In this document: positions 51,651 to 63,999 of the stretch, in pieces | How positions within the stretch are numbered: position 1 is the first letter of the stretch | Layout of the letters: the number at the start of each line of letters is the position of its first letter | Assembly (NCBI GenBank): GCA_033675545.1 | Contig: JAWDGP010007174.1 | Location: forward strand, 574,501-638,500 | Source of the DNA: Elysia crispata | Taxonomy: Eukaryota > Mollusca > Gastropoda > Plakobranchidae | Direction of reading: 5' to 3' | DNA length: 64,000 nt | Made by a program: the position numbers and the translations under genes | Notes under the pieces: generated by a model | What the model was told of the DNA's origin: nothing | Seen by the model: only the letters and a program-made list of their open reading frames with translations | The model's database searches: none

Positions 51651-53463
51651 CACCTTAAGGACTTCCTGTCTCGAAATCTGCATAAGAGGTGACGTCAGAG
51701 CAGCACTGGTTGTTTTTTGTCACACTGCATCACTTCGATTTGTGTTAACTCTTCCCAAACTTGGGATTCTTGTATCGTGCTGGGGAGGCATTTTTGTTTT
51801 TGTTTGTTTGGTTGGTTCGTTTTTCGTTTTGTTTTTATTCTTTTTTTTTGTTTTTTGTTTGTTTGTTTTTTCGTGTGGGTGCAAATATGCTTCATAAAAA
51901 AAAGAAGTTTTTTTTTTAAATCAATAAAACTCTTCTGTCAATTATTACTTTTCTAAGCCGCTTTTAACTTAAATAGACGATGTCCCTGATAAATTTCAGC
52001 GAGAGTTACCTTCCTTGAACGATTGGCAAACACAGCGTGGGCTTAGTTTTAAAAGTAGAGATTACTGTTGAGAGACGTAAAACAATGAATTTTATATCTC
52101 GCCGCTCGGAAATAATACTATTGTAAGTCCAAAATGGTAGTTTCGAGAAAAACGAGGAAAACCGTTTAACGTTTTTACTTTTTACCCCTGTCCCTTTATT
52201 TTTAAATATGTAATTGCTCATAGACATAAAACTACATTTATAAATGTATTTATTTCATAACTTGTTGCATTTTAATGCAATTTTAAGTCACTTAAAAAAA
52301 TCTGCCTAAAAAGTGTAAATAATACTAGGGTAACTCGACTTACAATGCCTTTAGGGCAGAAAAAATGTATATAAAACTATTGTATCTCCACTTACAATAG
52401 TATTTCTGTGGTTAAGCAGCAATGGCTGTACTTTATTGATGACTTACAATGATTATTAATCGAAAATTGATAATGATCGTATTAATTTTATCTTTTGGAA
52501 GTAATCCGAACCCTAGCCTTCTTCAAACACGTATAATTGTACATCTACTACCGGTAGGCATTTAAGTGACTTTAGACTATTGATTGCCATAAACTGTTTT
52601 GATTTCCATAATGCAACCTCCAGCCTTTATTATTGTCTTTAATACGAAGAAATTAAAATCTTTATTCAGTTCATATTAATAAAACCTATAAGTGTGACAA
52701 CTTTTGTTATTTTTTATCACACCACTCATGAAAATGCTCAATCTCATGAAGAGGCGATTTCATTGATGGGCGTAAAAAAATGATCTTCAAAGGTCAGATC
52801 CGTTAATTTCATATTATTAAAAAAAAAATCACCCGACAAAACGATTCGTTTGATCGTGGCTGTTTCAGCAAGGATGATAAAGAAGCATAATCATAATCTA
52901 AAATAAAAGTAGGTGTCAATGTAATAAAAAAAATTCGGTTTTTCATTAAAATAAAACTATAATGAAGACGTCTGCTTGGTCTTTCTTACATTAAAAGAAA
53001 ATAATCTGTTGCAGAAATGGCATAATTATTATACAGTTTTATCTTACTCATATGATTGATTGATCACTCAAAGTTTGACTTCATAATTATGATCTTATTT
53101 TGATTGAGCAAACAGATAGTTTATGTTAGGCTAAATTATTTTTGACAATGCTATTTGATTTTTGGGCTCTTATACCTTAAACGAATTGCACACAAAAAGT
53201 AAGTATTCTAAAACTACAAATAGAGAAAGACAACTCTTAAACAGTTAAAACCATCTTAGTCAAACAGATTGATAGTGTCATAAAAAAATGCCAATGCTTT
53301 TGGGCGAACGTTGACATGACAAATGAAGTGCCTTTCGTAAACAAAATGAAAAAAGGAGTGTAGGGTCAGACTAAAGACATAACTGTCGATGACTTGTAAA
53401 AATAACCAAGTTACTGGCTCAGCAAATCCCATTTAAAATAAAATTTTGCAGACATTATGTAAG
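51651..53463. other. Gene-free flank of the DNA transposon, with a short motif cluster
   Basis: No gene supported. Between 52117 and 52450 the word ACTTACAAT occurs four times (52117-52130 inverted, 52337-52347, 52391-52401, 52441-52450), with one 9-bp perfect stem, ACTATTGTA / TACAATAGT (52376-52384 and 52393-52401). This could be a subterminal region of the transposon that follows. Confidence 0.45.
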
Positions 53464-54324
53464 CTATTTGATGTGGGGAAGTTCTTTGAAAAAAGAATGA
53501 TGCGGATGTGGAATGATGAGCCTGTCCCACAGCTGCATTAAATCTGAGTATTTATCTTTTTGTAGGGGATACGATGTAAGAGATACATTTTCCAGCCTCA
53601 CTGTGTTTGGTTCAGGAACATTTGACAATGTTCTCAGCTTTTGTGATAGGTTTAGTTTTCTGCAATTTTCTCCCTAGTCATAATACACCGAAACAATGTT
53701 AGGTTGTTCAGCTGTCAATTTAAACCGTTTGACTTTCAGCCACCTGATTTTACCTTTCTGTGTGTCGAGTTCAAAGTTCCTAAGCAATTCTGCAACTTTT
53801 TTAAAATTATAAAAGTCTCTTTTGTCCAGTTCTTTAACAATGTATCTTGAGCGCTTTCGTTTTGCAGATCGCATTTGCTGAGCCCATTGGTTTGATGTGT
53901 AAACAGCAATATTTCTACTGCTTCGCTCAATTGTAGAGTGCACGCTATCTCCTTCTTTTTGACTGTGACCTGACACAAAGAACACGTGTTCAATTGATCT
54001 ATATATCATCGTTCCCAGAGCATACCATAGCATAGACAAAAAGTTTTTGTTCCTATTTTGTCTTCCGCAACTATCGGAAAACAAAATAATATTTTTGACT
54101 TGTTGGTTTCTAAGTTCGTTAAGGTAGCTAAAAACACACGAGGCGATTTCATTGGAGCCTCTCATAGCATCCACCTCTGACCAAACACTGCAGTGGCCTT
54201 GACCCTTTCTATAATCATATACTGTGAGGTTATAGACAGTCAGTTTCCGTTTATAGTAACAAGAGGATTCCCCACTGGTTGGGCATTGAAGCACCTCCTG
54301 AAGGTCAAAGACAGCAGCACTCAT
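53464..54324 (-). pseudogene. DDE catalytic core and C-terminus of the transposase, with one internal stop
   Basis: Open from 54324 to a TAG at 53674-53676, then open again in the same frame for about 69 codons to the TAG at 53464-53466. The continuation (LRTLSNVPEP, then LIIPHPHHSFFKELP) matches the usual family C-terminus, so the first TAG is a nonsense mutation or readthrough codon. Proposed triad, counting from 54324: Asp7 in VFDLQ, Asp84 in FSDSCGRQNRN (54073-54075) and Glu133 in HSTIERS. Spacing and motifs fit an RNase-H-fold transposase that cuts and joins DNA. Confidence 0.75.
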
Positions 54325-54328
54325 ATAA

Positions 54329-54658
54329 TTATGGATCTTTCTTCACATTATCCTTTTCTCTTGCTTTGTAGTTGCGACTCTCATCTTTCAACTTTAAGTG
54401 GTCGCGATACTCAGCCATATCAGTACCTGTGAGAAGGTTCTCGTGCCCTGCACAAATATCACATCTGTCTTTCATTCTTCTATGGAATGAAAGATTGAAT
54501 TCAAAGTTGAAAACCGATCTGTATGTGGATTCGGAAGCTGGCGTTGTGCATCCTTCTTTCTCCCGAATATCCACGTAGAGCTCGTATATCTTTTGCAGAC
54601 TTAAAGAGCTATCTAAGTATTCTCTTTCGCTATCTGTACGAGCATAATGGCTTTTCAT
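54329..54658 (-). pseudogene. Transposase middle segment with Cys-x2-Cys motif
   Basis: 109 codons, joined upstream by a one-base frameshift near 54675. Contains MKSHYARTDSEREYLDSSLS, FNFEFNLSFHRRMKDRCDIC and a Lys-rich end. In the family this stretch lies between the N-terminal Cys motif and the first catalytic Asp. A TAA at 54329 plus a frame change separates it from the core. Confidence 0.7.
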
Positions 54659-56016
54659 GCGAGGAAAGCTGTTGATATGCTGATTATTTGATCCTTTTCC
54701 GATTCTTTACCCCATCCAGTATGTTTCCCTCTTTTTCCTATGCCGCATGTGCCAATCTCTGTTTTATTGCTCAGAACAGTAAAAACAACTATGTCCGTAA
54801 TATTAAGTGTGTCTAGAAACATTTTCTTGCAAACTTTCACCTTCTTTTCACCAATTTCCAGATTGTACAAATAAGTAATCTCACGTCTAGAAGTAGACAT
54901 TGTTTTTGCAGTTTTCTTTTCCACCTTCTCTACAACTTTACAGAGGTACTCCCTCTGCGTTGACAAGCAGCATGTGCTCCAAAAACCGTGAAAGATTGAC
55001 TGCCGTTCATCTCCAGTTATCTTTTTTCTGCATTTGTTTCTGCAATTCACGCCACATCCCATTTTGATTTCTCTTTTTCTTTTTATCTGTCCAGATTTTG
55101 CAACATACGACTCACCAGCGTTTCTCAGCCATTTGTTTACGTTTCCCTTCCAATCTCCGACGTTCCTCTTCCGTTTTCTGCTTTGCCTAACTGTAACAGG
55201 ACAGGGACTAGTTAGTGCAGATTGTCCAGCACTATCAGACAGTTGGGATGTATAAGAGGTATCGGAACAATCAGACATGGAGTATTTCTGAGCATCATCC
55301 ATGTACCTAAGGCCAAAATCTATTAGATCTGTATGCGATTCAAAATCACTTATTTCAATAATTGCAGAAGAGATGAGTTTTGTTCTTCTTGGAGTTGAAG
55401 TTTTAAGTAAAATCCGATTTTTTCTCGTAATAACTTCTGGTTTACTTGGCATGGCATCATCTGAACTGATGTCTGATTCTGAGCAATCTTCGATTGTGGG
55501 AATGAAATCCTTGTCATTTTCATCTTCTGTAAGTGTCTCTTCCATTTCAGCCAGTTGATTTTGCTCAACATGGCCTAACGACACATGAAAATGAGATTCA
55601 CTTTCTTCTATTCCCTGTGCTTGTTGCATTTGGGGAAAATTCTTCGACCTGTTTCTGGCTAACTGAGTTAAGGGCAAATCTTCATCCTCAGAATCATTGC
55701 TAAATACTTCTAGCAGCTGTTGAGTAGGAAACGTGTCGTTAGCTATTTTTCCAACCAATTGAGCTAATGGAAATCTAACTTTATCTGAATCATCACAATG
55801 ATCACCCAGTATCTGATTGTTTGGGAGCGCTGTGTGAGTTCTATTGCTAGCTAAATAAGCTAGAGGCAATACGTCATCATCTGAGTCATTATCATGAACA
55901 GAATTAGCCCTTCCATGGAATTGGTTCGCTGTACTGAATATTATATCATCTACATCAACCGAAACAACTTCAAATAGACATTCTCTTGATAGACCAACCG
56001 ATTGGGACATCTGCAT
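54655..56016 (-). pseudogene. Acidic repeat linker and N-terminal part of the DDE transposase
   Basis: 453 codons. Residues 44-140 hold three repeats with an exact 32-residue period (DS at 44, 76 and 108; PL at 51, 83 and 115), each followed by a Pro/Gln-rich stretch. An acidic segment follows, including ENDKDFIPTIEDCSESDISS. Then come a basic patch (RQSRKRKRN), the Cys motif MGCGVNCRNKCRKKI, IFHGFW and VCKKMFLDTLNI, which are typical of the region before the catalytic core in this family. The last 15 or so codons are out of frame; the reading continues as QHINSFPR in the frame of the next segment. Confidence 0.7.
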
Positions 56017-56053
56017 AGTAAACTGTAAACATCTTCTATTGTATTATATTTGG

Positions 56054-56683
56054 TCACACATGCAAACCCATCGCATACACACAACCCATCCTATCACGAC
56101 TGTGAGAATCAAATATGTAAATACCGTCATGTTCTTTTAAAACACCCACTGCATAGGATGAAAACACTTGGCCAAATGTTAAAATAGCAGCATCATGAGC
56201 ATTAAAAAGAGCGGTAAAGAAGTCATCATTGTTTGGCAAGTCAAGACTAAAAACACCACTAAGTGATTTGACAATGTTTACTTTGAATTTAATCTCATGA
56301 ATTGAAATAGGCTCACTTATGTCAGTTGGCATGGGAAATGTGAGATTATGTAATGCTGAGGTCTTTGTGTACAGTTGATCCCCACAGTCTAGCAAAAAGT
56401 CCACGTCAGAGGTCATCCATTGAGTCATATTTTTGGTCTTTTTGTAGGCCACAGCTACCATTGCCATAGCAGTACATTGTTTGCCTTGGCCTGGGTATCG
56501 TGAGTCACCTTGGTGGCGGTTTCCTTGAACGTGTAAAACCATGTTAGCCTGAAAATAACTGGAATAAGTTTTTATATGAGTGAACACTGAAAAGAAGAAG
56601 CGCAAATAATTGGGGTGCTCGGCATTGAACTGCTTGGCTACTAAAATATCCAATGTAAACTCTAACGTGTGATTTTGTAGCAC
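56054..56683 (-). pseudogene. UL36/C76-type cysteine-protease-like domain of the transposon
   Basis: 209 residues counted from a GTG codon; no ATG precedes in frame, and an upstream stop shows the true start is lost or lies in another frame (a short open piece at about 56700-56830 may be its beginning). Catalytic-looking motifs are GNRHQGDSRY, GKQCTAMAMV with Cys70 (56474-56476), and IYIFDSHSRD with Asp192 and His194 (56102-56104). This is the Cys plus Asp-x-His plan of papain-fold deubiquitinases of the herpesvirus tegument family, a plan also found in domains of eukaryotic mobile elements. After residue 205 the frame shifts; the neighbouring frame continues with CVTKYNTIEDVYSLLCR, which looks like the natural domain end. 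Possible roles are polyprotein or ubiquitin cleavage; neither is shown. Confidence 0.6.
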
Positions 56684-56860
56684 TTCATGTGGGCTGCATC
56701 TTCGTCTTTACAAAAGTATTTGACACCAAAAGTAATATGATCATGTTCTAGGCAATACAATACAATGTTTTCAAGAGGTATGATTTCACATTTAAGACTT
56801 CTTCTATTTCTCTTTAAAATCTTTATTAAAAATTACCTTGCCCTACCTCCGTATGGAGTA

Positions 56861-58700
56861 TAATATCATAACGACCATATAAAATGTAAAGAAATCATTA
56901 GAAACAAAGTAGAAGGGACGCATAATCGTATTAAACCTTCTCAATATAACATAGAGCAATAGCATCAATGTATGTAATGCCATAACTTTATGAGGTACGT
57001 CAAAAAGAAAATTTTAGATACACTGGTGATAGATGTGAGTTTTGAGCTGCGACTTAAATGATGACAAGGAATCAGCATTTTGGATGTGGAATGGAAGGCT
57101 ATTCCACACTTCCGCACCACCATAAGGAAGGGTCCTATGATCGAATGTTTTCAAATAACATCTTATTATTTAGCAAAATCTTCTTAGCCGAAGATCTTAA
57201 GATACTGTTGGTACATTACGATTTGAAAATATCTTTAAGATAGGCAGGGAACAAATCTTCATTTAGGCTTTTGTAGACAATAGAGGCAATTTTGTATTGT
57301 ATCCGAGAAGTCATTAGTTGCCAAAAAAAGATAAAATCAATAAATAAACTACATGTAATGTGTAAAAAATTAAGAAGCAAATACATCTACTGTAGAACCT
57401 ACACGCCAGAGGTTAAAATATAGAATTATAAGGTAAACTGGCGGCACTGGCCTTCCTGCGCACCGAGCGACTGATTTATTGTATTCTGCGAGTCGTGTCA
57501 CAGCTCGAGCAGCGACACATTGATTCTGATATCTGATTTCTGTGTCAAGTCCTGCTAAGAAATAGATCTAGCATTCACCAAGGCGGGAAAACGGAATTGC
57601 CCGATCCCGACCGCTCTAGACTAGAATTTGTACTACGAGAATTGGACTTTGACCATCAGGATTCCTTTGTCTTCATATACAAGCCAAGTCGGGCCGTTCG
57701 AGACTTGGCCAATTTTTGTCATATCTTAAGCCAAATTCTCTTTTATGAATTCAATTATTACATATAAGCCTTTATGGTCTCTACGTCGATTTTGTCAAGA
57801 GTTTGAATCTTTAATAAGTGTTAATATTAATAATTATATAATAGTTTACTTTTTAATCTTTTTTTTTTTTAAACAAGGTGTGAATTAAAAAAAATTGTTT
57901 AATTTGAGTAGAAACCGGCAATACGGTATACTGAAAACACGGAAGAGTGAGGCACTCTTTGGGGCTGCCGGTCAAGTTGTCATCCCTAGTTCTCTACACT
58001 TACCCCTTCTAAACTTTCTCTTTTGTAAACAGTCACTTCTTTCATTATAGCTCCCAAGATTCTTATGCTAATCTGTTGAACGTTGTTGCACTGTAAAGTT
58101 TGCATTGTAACTTTTCAGTAACTGTTGCAAGACACTTAAATGTGTTGGGCTTGAATTGTTGGAATTTTTCATTGTGTAAATCCATTTTAACTTAACTTAA
58201 CTGATACAATCATTTAGTTATGTTAATGTCTGATTGTAACAAAATGTCGCTCAATGTTCATTATGAATAAAGAAGATTAATTGTCGACAGGTCTTTCAGT
58301 TCAAGCCAGGAAGAAAAGCTGGAAATCCGCACCAGCCTAGTGATTTTTTTTTAATCAGCTCTTATATAAGTAATAGAACGAACGATATCACCTCTCAAAT
58401 CAAGTAAGAAACATTATTATCGTCACTGCATTAGAGTTGATTAATCTCTTTTCTTTCTTCCGTTTTCTCTAACGTTCTCAATATACAAATTAATTATGAA
58501 AGTCTTGTAAATTTTTATTCATATTCTGTGCAGCCATTAGGTCGCTGAATTCAATATTGATTATACTTTCATTGCCATCGAAACCTAAAACTTCCAGTTT
58601 GCTTGACATGTTTTTGAAGGCACGAGCCGCTGTTGGCTAGGCCTATGTATCCCTTTAATCTTTGGTCTAAGAGTGCCAGTTAATCAAGGGCGTAACTGTG
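56861..58700. other. Gene-free, possibly repeat-derived stretch
   Basis: A moderately GC-rich part at 57440-57720 contrasts with AT-rich neighbours. The segment 57040-57250 is open on the plus strand over 60 codons but has no start or splice support. An AATAAA at 58266-58271 after a T-rich tract could be the 3' end of a retroelement or transcript. I cannot assign any of it. Confidence 0.35.
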
Positions 58701-58799
58701 GCTGACCTTTTTTTTTAGGAATATCATCTATTAAAAGAAAAAAATATAAAGCTTGTTTGAAAAAAAAAAAAGCAAATAATAATGATAAAAGAAAGATAA

Positions 58800-59110
58800 G
58801 GAGAGACAGAGGTAGGTTTGGAAGAGAGATGAGGGCACAAGTACCAGGTCTATATATAATAGTAGAGAGGAAGAGAGATGGATAGAGAAAATAACATTGA
58901 AAGATAAGGGAAATGGAGAAAGGCTGAAAAGTGAAGAGAGACAGAGGCAGGTATAGAAGAGAGGGCACAAATAGACCTATAGTAGAGAGAGGGGCGGGGA
59001 GGAGGGGGGGGGGGAGTGGATAGAGTTACATGAATAGATGAGGGAAACAGAGAGCGGCGGAAAAGTGAAAGAGAGGAAAAGTAAGAAACGAAACAAAAAG
59101 CTGTACACAT
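58800..59110. repeat. Diverged tandem repeat of about 135 bp, purine-rich
   Basis: Two units start GAGAGACAGAGG (about 58801 and 58936) and share AGAGAGGGCACAA-like words, GAGATGGATAGAG versus GAGTGGATAGAG, and GGAAAAGTGAA or relatives. Confidence 0.75.
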
Positions 59111-59165
59111 GAAGGAACGAGAAAGAAAGAGAGAAACTGGGTGCTTAAAGATACGTGTAGAAAGA

Positions 59166-59342
<177 letters not shown>

Positions 59343-59344
59343 TA

Positions 59345-60960
59345 GAGACCAAGACCAATAAATAGTCAATTGAAAAGTTATATATATTTTTTTTCTGTAC
59401 TGAACCATGTTGTAATAATTATTATATTTTCAGTAATACAAAATGTTCCCATGTCTTTGAAAAGATGACTAATTTCCAAAGCAAATAAAAATCATTGAAA
59501 TTTTATACTTCCTACGGCTCTCTTCTGTGTTTTGGGAGTTTTTATAACGCATAGCTTTGTTTTTCTTGATGTGGAAATAAAATCTGTCTGTAAGATTCCA
59601 GAGCGGAATGCTCGTAGTACATGTATAATGTTACCCTTTGATTGGAGTCTCTTTAAAGTGGTTATCATCAAACATATGGGAATTCTACGACGGTCGCAAG
59701 GATCGTATCAAAAAAGTTATGAATATGAAAAACAAATTCAGCTTCTGGCACTATTAATATAATAAAAACAGCTTTTCAACGATCTTAGACCTATGTTTTT
59801 TGCATAGCCATCGATGCATCGTAAAGCAAATAAATGTACTTATTTATAAAGAGCATGATTCCTCGTTTAAATGAACGAATGGGCAACATATCTAGGTTTA
59901 AGAAAACGAAGCTTCACAAAAGGAAGGAAAATAAATATCCTCCAGAGCTATTCACAGCTTAAAAGTGTACAGAACTTTAAAAGATTTATGAAAATCTTCT
60001 CATGTCCACATCTTCTCATTTTCAATAACTTTCTAACTATAAGTCGAAAATTTTTCTCTAGCTTTTATTGACCAAAGTACAGCTTGCTAATGGCAGATCA
60101 AAGTCCAGTAAACTTCATTACTCTACATGAAGCAGTTTTGGAAAAGACAGCGTCGAAAGAAATCAACGTTGCCTTTTATAAAATAGATAACGGGTCTCAA
60201 CTATGGGGTACGATATATCGGGAATTCGTACAATCCATTTAATTTTAACACCTCTACATCTCAAGCACATTAACAACTCTTTGCCCGGTAGAGACTGGTT
60301 CTGTAAGCGAAGAAAAATAAAAAGCTCCAAGTCCGAATAAATATTTGACGCAATGATCATGGTGTGGTCTTTATATAACTAAGCCTAGATTATAATGAAT
60401 CCCCTAGAAAGAATGTCAAACCGGGCCGAAATTTATAGGACAAAAAACAAAAGAACATTTTGTTTGAAACAAAACTGTCCTTATTGAAATGTAAGTCTCA
60501 AGGAATTTGAACACTTTAAGATAATAACAGAGAATAATGACAAAGTAGGTCTATTCAATCTACTATTTTTGAGTATTTTTTTTTTTTTTGGTATGTAATT
60601 AGCTGCGTTATAACTTTGTAAAGTTTTTAAATGATTGATTGCTTTAGAAGGCAAACAACCCTGCAAATTATTTTTTTACCCCTATGTCGTGATCAAAACT
60701 TCTGGCAGGCAATAATGAAAATGCCAGTTTTAGAGCTCTTCCTAGATTCAGTGTTAGTCGCAATTTACAACGCTGACAATTTCAGGAAATTTTGTAAACT
60801 AAATATAATGATCAAACATTACTACATTTCTTATGTTCATTGACCACGTATGATGCCGGCTTATGTTTCGTAAGCTTCTTTTTTCTATTTTGTTTCATTG
60901 TTTTGGTGTTTTGTTTTTTTTGTTTGGTTTAGCCCGTTCGTTTCTTTTCTCTTATTACAG
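59345..60960. other. No gene supported
   Basis: AT-rich with several short open frames on both strands, none bounded by convincing splice sites or resembling a family known to me. Confidence 0.5.
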
Positions 60961-61089
60961 AAGAGTTCCGCAAAACAAACCAATGTTCCAGACTTGACAG
61001 GAGCTAGCCCGAAATCCAAAACTGGGATCGGCGAACAAACGAAACCGAAGAAGACTTGGCATAAAGTAGAGTACTGGTTGTACCGTTGA
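60961..61089 (+). CDS. Orphan terminal-exon candidate
   Basis: A strong acceptor (TTTCTTTTCTCTTATTACAG) precedes 42 open codons and TGA at 61087-61089. The peptide ([20 protein letters not shown], then [15 protein letters not shown]) is polar and lysine-rich with balanced codon use, unlike the AT-rich surroundings. No matching upstream exon was found in the window, and no family was recognised. Confidence 0.25.
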   Translation, partial: KSSAKQTNVPDLTGASPKSKTGIGEQTKPKKTWHKVEYWLYR

Positions 61090-61169
61090 TCTTCAGAGCA
61101 GTGTTCTCCCAACAGCGTGTTTTGCGCAACCAACGTGTCAAATTTCTCATGATTTTAGGTCTCCCAAGA

Positions 61170-62050
<881 letters not shown>

Positions 62051-62056
62051 TTCGGG

Positions 62057-62077
62057 CTGCTGCTGCTGCTGCTGCTG

Positions 62078-62176
<99 letters not shown>

Positions 62177-62182
62177 TTACTA

Positions 62183-62221
<39 letters not shown>

Positions 62222-62263
62222 TTGCTACTGCTACTGCTGCTGCGGCTCTTCTACTACTACTAT

Positions 62264-62328
<65 letters not shown>

Positions 62329-62545
62329 TAAAGAAGGAGAAGAAGAAGAAGAAGAAGAAGAAGAAGAAGAAGAAGAAGAAGAAGAAGAAGAAGAAGAAGA
62401 AGAAGAAGAAGAAGAAGAAGAAGAAGAAGAAGAAGAAGAAGAAGAAGAAGAAGAAGAAGAAGAAGAAGGAGGAGGAGGAGGAGGAGGAGGAGGAGAAGGA
62501 GGTGGAGGAGGAGGTGGAGGGGGAGGAGGAGGAGGAGGAGAGAAA
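62057..62545 (+). repeat. Compound triplet tract: (CTG)(CTA)n(CTG)(CTA)n(GAA)n(GGA)n, about 490 bp
   Basis: CTG units, a long CTA run, a CTG/GTTG-like middle at 62198-62245, a second CTA run to 62329, about 46 GAA units (62331-62468) and a GGA/GGT block to 62545. The part from 62330 to about 62560 is almost pure purine on the plus strand. Confidence 0.95.
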
Positions 62546-63654
62546 GGGAAAAGGATTGGATAGAGGACAAGAAGCCCAAAAAATTTTTTTTCATTGTTAA
62601 AGTTGCATCTTGATTATTTTTCTGGGTGCCAAACGAACTCATGTATTTTTTTTTTAGTTCTTTATTATTGTTTCTTGCTCTATATACGTCCGTGGTAAGC
62701 ATTCTCGGCAAAAGACGTGGTAAGCCACATTAATGTGACTGAAATCTCTCCGCAGCATCTGGTGTATTACTTCCGACATAATTTTATAAACACAAAAGAC
62801 TGAGATTTAGAAGGTACTTAAACAAGGGCTACTGACCAAAAAAAAAAAAAAAAGGACATTCAATTGACTAAAAAAAAGAGAGAGAAATTTTACTTTTGCA
62901 AACAACGACTTTTATTGTCGGATCAGCTTTGTAAATAGAGAAAAGTGAGTATAAATTTTGAGTATTATCAGCGATGTCAACCACAGGATGTGAACACAGG
63001 TTATGTATTTTGTTTTATTGAGACAATGTAGCCTTGGCTACTTCAGAGCTCGAATGAATAAACAATAATCACATTGGATATTATTTCTGTCATTTGAAGT
63101 AACAAAAATTATATGGTATTTTCTTCACAGAGACATAAATTTGTTTTCTTCAGGGAGGGAAAAAAACCCATTAATTTTGTTGAGATTTGGTGGTTCAATT
63201 TTACTTGTTTGCAAACCTTTTTTTTTAAACTGAAAGAATCTTTTTGTGTCAACTTGGAAAAAAAAATACTACTTTGGTCGATGACATAAAAGCTGTGGAA
63301 AGCTTTATAAATTATCAATAATTTTGAGATCTTTTGGTAACCATCCTGCGCTTTTGTTTCGTTCCTGCTGCCGAGACAATTGTTCATATGGACGCGGCAG
63401 ATACTTATTTCCGTCTCTTATGTTTGCATTTTTATTTAATCAGAATTGCTCTTTACTTTTTATACACATTTTTTTTTTTATTTATTTGTGGTTTGAAACT
63501 GTGCTTTGAGAACTGCTACGACATACAAGCCAACATTCCAATTAATAGATATATAACGATGTATCGTAACCCGTGACAAAAGCATATTTTAGTTTAGTCT
63601 GCAAATATCAAGATTTTTTTTAATGGCGCTTTATGCTATCAGCCTTGACCTTGT
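62546..63654. other. No gene seen; 3' flank of the GPCR
   Basis: AT-rich. It would hold the 3' UTR of the minus-strand GPCR. No strong poly(A) signal was fixed close to its stop. Confidence 0.5.
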
Positions 63655-63999
63655 CTAGACTCCGGGCTGTGCACTCTGGTCAGTCCCAATCGAAGCAGGG
63701 CCGTCTATCCCGGTGACGTAGCGCTCCATGCCAAACAGCCTCCTGAACTCGGCCCTGTAGCGCGAGCTCATGTTGTAGTAGACGAAGATGTTCACGGAAC
63801 TGTTGATCGACTCGCACGTGTTGCAGATGGCGCCAGTCACCTGGAACGTGTTCTTGTAGCGGCCGGTGATGGTGTAGTCGGGGAGGAGAATGATCAAAAC
63901 AAGATTGGTGGCGCTGGGCAGGAAACAGGCGATGAAGATGCAAGCGATGGACAGAACAAGAACCATAACTCGCCTGTCTCGACTCGCGGATTTATCAGC
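63655..63999 (-). CDS. C-terminal part of a class A (rhodopsin-like) GPCR, partial
   Basis: 114 codons plus stop, continuing past the window end. From the open side: a basic end of intracellular loop 3 (DKSASRDRRV), TM6 with VLVLSIACIFIACFLPSATN (CFLP in place of the common CWLP switch), an extracellular loop, TM7 with SINSSVNIFVYYN (NPxxY varied to N-I-F-V-Y), helix 8 (SSRYRAEFRRLF) and a short tail ending QPGV. Receptors of this plan, close to peptide and FMRFamide-like receptors, are greatly expanded in molluscs and often have a single coding exon. The ligand cannot be told from this part. It is GC-rich compared with its neighbours. Confidence 0.88.
   Translation of the reverse strand, partial: ADKSASRDRRVMVLVLSIACIFIACFLPSATNLVLIILLPDYTITGRYKNTFQVTGAICNTCESINSSVNIFVYYNMSSRYRAEFRRLFGMERYVTGIDGPASIGTDQSAQPGV

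Larger units (their letters stand above)
53464..56860 (-). mobile_element. Inactive DNA transposon with protease-like and DDE transposase regions
   Basis: Reading on the minus strand, a cysteine-protease-like region (about 56683-55980) is followed by an acidic repeat linker, a Cys-rich region and an RNase-H-type DDE core. Frames change near 56060, 54675 and 54329, and a TAG lies at 53674-53676, so the original was probably one long reading frame (over 1,000 codons). The transposase belongs to a widespread invertebrate family recognisable by VCKKxFLDTL, a C-x2-C pair, FDL, SDSCGRQNRN and GHSxxxxDSxHSxIE. A Sola-like superfamily is my best guess. Terminal inverted repeats and target-site duplications were not found. 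Confidence 0.75.
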
